Origin: Rosistilla ulvae
Lineage (GTDB): Bacteria; Planctomycetota; Planctomycetia; Pirellulales; Pirellulaceae
Assembly: GCF_007741475.1 (NCBI RefSeq)
Contig: NZ_CP036261.1
Span: forward strand, 3,783,798-3,847,797
Length of the DNA: 64,000 nt
Direction: 5' to 3'
Part shown: piece after piece, positions 61,294 through 64,000 of the stretch
How positions within the stretch are numbered: the stretch's first letter is position 1
Layout: each line of letters opens with the position of its first letter
The notes under the pieces: generated by a model
What the model was told of the DNA's origin: nothing
Databases searched by the model: none
What the model saw: only the letters and a program-made list of their open reading frames with translations
Position numbers and translations under genes: made by a program

Positions 61294-62265
61294 ATGGGCG
61301 TACCGACCACCTTCCCCGCACTGACCCAACGCGCCTGGTTTCTGACCGGGCCAACCGCATCTGGAAAATCGACAGTGGCGGACTCGCTGGCCCAGCAAAT
61401 GGACCTCGAGATCCTCTCGCTCGATTCGATGACCGTCTACCGTCGGATGGATTTGGGGACCGCCAAACCATCGGCCGCTCAACAACAGCAGACACCCCAC
61501 CATCTGTTGGACCAAGTCGATCCAGATGCCGAGTTTAGCGCAGCTCAGTACCTCGAGGCAGCTCACGCCGCGGTCGACAAAATCGCCGCGCGCGGCAAGC
61601 TGCCATTGTTTGTCGGCGGGACCCCGCTTTATCTCAAAGCCTGCCTGCGCGGTTTTGATGCCGGCCCGCCCGCCGACTGGGAGTTCCGCAAATCGATCGA
61701 AGCCGAATTGCACGAACATGGTGTCGACGCGCTACGGAAACGCTTGGAACAGGTCGATCCGCTGTCGGCGCATCAATTGCATCCCAACGATACCCGGCGG
61801 ATGATCCGCGCGTTGGAAGTCGCCAAATTGACCGGGCAACCGATCAGCCATCGGCAAGTGCAATTCGAAGCGGCGCATTCGGCCGACCAAGCCAACGTCT
61901 ACGCGTTGCATTGGCCACGCAATGTGTTGCATCAACGGATCGATACCCGTGTCGACCAAATGTTTGCCGACGGTCTGGTCGACGAAGTCACGGCGATCCG
62001 TCGCGATTTCCCGTCGATCAGCCGCACCGCGATGCAAGCCGTTGGCTACAAAGAGGTCTTCGATCTATTGGATGGGAAAACCGATCTTCGCGAAACGATC
62101 GAACAAGTCAAAGCGCACACGCGGCAATTGGCCCGCCGACAGGAAACCTGGCTGCGGTCGATGTCGGAGGTCGAGTTCATCGAGCTGAACGAACAACGGC
62201 CCTTCGACGAGATCGCCGCGGAGATCTTGGAAAAATCGAAAACCCGCCCGAAGCCCTCCTCTTAA
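61294..62265 (+). CDS. miaA: tRNA dimethylallyltransferase
   Basis: 323 residues. MiaA adds a dimethylallyl group to A37 of tRNAs reading U-starting codons. P-loop GPTASGKS is at 19-26; SLDSMTVYRRMDLGTAKPS and LFVGGTPLYLKACLRGFDAG follow, with the RMIRALEV and QAVGYKEV blocks. Divergent from hisE across 289 bases. No miaB or hfq beside it. The first ATG of the frame is used; the ribosome binding site is weak. Confidence 0.95.
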   Translation: MGVPTTFPALTQRAWFLTGPTASGKSTVADSLAQQMDLEILSLDSMTVYRRMDLGTAKPSAAQQQQTPHHLLDQVDPDAEFSAAQYLEAAHAAVDKIAARGKLPLFVGGTPLYLKACLRGFDAGPPADWEFRKSIEAELHEHGVDALRKRLEQVDPLSAHQLHPNDTRRMIRALEVAKLTGQPISHRQVQFEAAHSADQANVYALHWPRNVLHQRIDTRVDQMFADGLVDEVTAIRRDFPSISRTAMQAVGYKEVFDLLDGKTDLRETIEQVKAHTRQLARRQETWLRSMSEVEFIELNEQRPFDEIAAEILEKSKTRPKPSS

Positions 62266-62570
62266 TTTCCGGCCGGTTCGCCGCGGCAAACGAGACTGGC
62301 AAACGAGCCACTTGCTCCATTCTGATCGCCGGTCGTCCAACGGCTTGTGGCGCTGCGCGCCGCGGTCCCCCATTTGATCGATGGGTGCGCGACGTTGTGC
62401 CTGTCGCAACCGGAACTTCAGCCCCTCATCATGCCTTGGGACGGACGACTTCGTCACGATTTCGCAAAGCCTCTAGCCAAAAATAAAGCTATGGTTCGAA
62501 TGGCGAAGCTTTGAAATCCCCCGAACACGAGATGCGGCAAAGAGCGCCGCCCTCAGCCAAGCGAACCGAG
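62266..62570. other. Spacer after miaA
   Basis: About 305 bases. I see no supported gene or clear terminator. A TTG-started extension of the next gene begins at 62511 within it but an ATG inside is more likely. Confidence 0.4.
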
Positions 62571-63029
62571 ATGATGAAACAACCGAAGACGAAATCCCCA
62601 CCAAACCAAGCCGCAGCGAAACGCAACCGCCGCATTTTGGGCGTTGTTTTGGTGGTCTGCATCGTCAGCTACTCCGTATTCGTGGCTCAGAAGTTCACGC
62701 AATTGACGTCGGACACCGACCCGGCGCTTTCGCCGGCAGCGACCTCCACGGTTACCTATTCTCCTAGCAAAAAGAAAAGCGACCGGGAACGCGATGCGTT
62801 GCTCGCGAGCGCCAACGAGATCGACCGCGAACTGATCGAAAAACTGGAACGCAAAAAAGCACAGCATCAAGAGGCCTCCACACCGGGAGCCGCCCGCTCG
62901 GCCTGGCACAAGAAGACGGAGCAGATGGAAGAGGAATTAAAACAGTTTTCCGATATCCCCGAGGGATCGGTCCAGGACGTCCTCAAGAAGAAAATTGAAA
63001 CCTACAACCTCGACAAACCTTCGCTCTAA
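62571..63029 (+). CDS. Small single-helix membrane protein next to tadG-like gene
   Basis: 152 residues from the ATG at 62571; starts at 62532 (ATG) or 62511 (TTG) in frame are possible. A basic N-terminus is followed by one membrane helix (RRILGVVLVVCIVSYSVFVA, about 20-39), a linker, then a charged coiled coil of about 90 residues (RERDALLASANEIDRELIEK, HKKTEQMEEELKQF). The topology places the coil outside. It is 66 bases upstream of the TadG-like gene on the same strand and may be part of the same pilus or envelope system. No named family. Confidence 0.65.
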   Translation: MMKQPKTKSPPNQAAAKRNRRILGVVLVVCIVSYSVFVAQKFTQLTSDTDPALSPAATSTVTYSPSKKKSDRERDALLASANEIDRELIEKLERKKAQHQEASTPGAARSAWHKKTEQMEEELKQFSDIPEGSVQDVLKKKIETYNLDKPSL

Positions 63030-63095
63030 CTTTTCCGCTATCCCCGCCTCACCATCCCCTTCCTACTCATCTGTCGTTTCTAAAAGGCACCCATC

Positions 63096-64000
63096 ATGCG
63101 CATCGATCGGCCCCTACGAACTTCTGCGAATCGTCGCAAAGGTTCTATCGTCGTCTTAGTCGCGATCATGCTTCCGGTATTGTTCATCCTGGCGGCGTTG
63201 GCGATCAATGCATCCTACATGCAACTGACCCGAACCGAACTGTTTATCGCAACCGACGCGGCGACGCGGTCGGCGGGGCGAACGTTCAGTGAATTGCAAA
63301 ACGTCGACGACGCCAAGGCCGCCGCCAAAGCGACTGCGGCGAAAAACCAAGTCGCGGGCGAATCATTGCAATTACGAACCGGCGATGGAGACAACGAAAT
63401 CGAATTCGGGATGACCAGCAACGACGGGAACTACTCCCGTTTCGAATTCCAGAAAGTCTCGACCTCATCGGTCTCCAGCGGCAGCGCCCGTGCCAACGCA
63501 GTGCGCGTCGTGGGGCGCCGCGATTCGGGATCGCTAGGTGGATCGATCCAGACATTGTTCCCCAAGTTTTTGACAACCGACACTTTCAACCCAACCCAGA
63601 CATCGGTTGCGATGCAGGTCGACCGGGACATCTCCTTGGTCCTCGATCGATCCGGTTCGATGGACTACCTGACGATCACCTGGCCATCGGGAAAATCACC
63701 CTACAACTCGTCGACGATGTCGGCGGCCGTCACCGCCGGCTATCTCTATAAAAGCCGCGGAAACTACTATTACTCCTATGGTGTCTCTTCGGATGAATAC
63801 GAGAAATGGGCTTGGGAAGAATACTACGAACTTGGGCCCTATCCTCAGACACCATGGAATTCGCTGGTCGCTGCAGTCGATGGATTCTTAAACGTCTTGG
63901 ACGAAACCCATCCCGAAGAACATGTATCGGTCTCCAGTTATTCGAGCAACGCCACGTTGGATCTCTATCTGGACGGTGATTACGACGAGGTCCGCGATAC
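63096..64000 (+). CDS. TadG-like protein with VWA domain (partial, runs off the end)
   Basis: At least 301 residues; no stop before the window ends. AAAGG lies 9 bases before the ATG. The N-terminus RKGSIVVLVAIMLPVLFILA is the TadE/TadG-type pseudopilin-like helix. A beta-rich linker follows, and about residue 178 a VWA domain begins with DISLVLDRSGSM, an intact metal-binding D-x-S-x-S. A Tyr/Trp-rich insert (YYYSYGVSSDEYEKWAWEEY) follows. TadG proteins with VWA domains are thought to act in Flp/Tad pilus assembly; no other tad genes are visible in the window. Confidence 0.85.
   Translation, partial: MRIDRPLRTSANRRKGSIVVLVAIMLPVLFILAALAINASYMQLTRTELFIATDAATRSAGRTFSELQNVDDAKAAAKATAAKNQVAGESLQLRTGDGDNEIEFGMTSNDGNYSRFEFQKVSTSSVSSGSARANAVRVVGRRDSGSLGGSIQTLFPKFLTTDTFNPTQTSVAMQVDRDISLVLDRSGSMDYLTITWPSGKSPYNSSTMSAAVTAGYLYKSRGNYYYSYGVSSDEYEKWAWEEYYELGPYPQTPWNSLVAAVDGFLNVLDETHPEEHVSVSSYSSNATLDLYLDGDYDEVRD

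Overview
The window looks like a chromosome segment from a planctomycete, most likely of the Pirellulales (Rhodopirellula/Rosistilla type). The inference rests on several family signatures read here: a DUF1559 pseudopilin-like protein, a DUF1549/DUF1553 protein, a PVC-type haem-binding dehydrogenase fusion, DUF1080 and SHD1 proteins, a giant DUF11 protein with an LExR-x-LL N-terminus, a Ser/Thr kinase with WD40 repeats, and a protein opening with the NPYxSP-type motif. I see no rRNA, tRNA, CRISPR array, integrase or insertion sequence. The genes are ordinary chromosomal ones, mixed core metabolism and planctomycete-specific exported proteins.

Layout. 0.4-6.6 kb is a compact stress island: Dps plus a previously easy-to-miss 58-residue membrane protein on the minus strand, and on the plus strand CsbD, a PRC-barrel protein, a CsbD-DUF883 fusion and four more small one- or two-helix membrane proteins. 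Three sites with the same TTGGC-N8-TGC layout (a -24/-12 sigma-54 type promoter) lie in the spacers before dps, csbD and csbD-DUF883. 7.3-12.2 kb carries a kinase-WD40 protein and a DUF1559/lipoprotein pair; 12.4-17.7 kb a 1781-residue DUF11 surface protein with 11 repeats; 17.9-25.7 kb a DUF1080 protein, a small exported protein with a clear terminator, an Hsp70-DUF3731 protein, deoC, a DJ-1/PfpI protein and small hypotheticals.

25.7-44.2 kb holds uvrA, a pair of coupled exported unknowns, a GH88/105 hydrolase, a VWA/coiled-coil protein with a ten-base homopolymer in its coding region, a concanavalin-like exported protein, a DUF1549/DUF1553 protein and a 1581-residue ThuA-SGNH-dehydrogenase-cytochrome fusion. 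44.2-44.6 kb contains REP-like hairpin repeats. 44.6-51.6 kb has a membrane-inserted KAP-like NTPase, a thioredoxin-TPR (CnoX-like) protein and a three-gene overlapping operon for glycan synthesis (epimerase, GT-C transferase, GT2 transferase). 51.9-64 kb has a GH57 4-alpha-glucanotransferase, a sigma-54 activator without a sensor domain, an exported helical-repeat protein with a receiver-like segment, argH, hisG, hisE, miaA, and the start of a TadG-like VWA protein that runs off the end.

The most interesting point is the stress island with its three matching sigma-54-like promoters, because it suggests that ferritin-like iron protection and a YqjD/YqjE-like set of membrane proteins are switched on together. 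This is an inference from sequence only.
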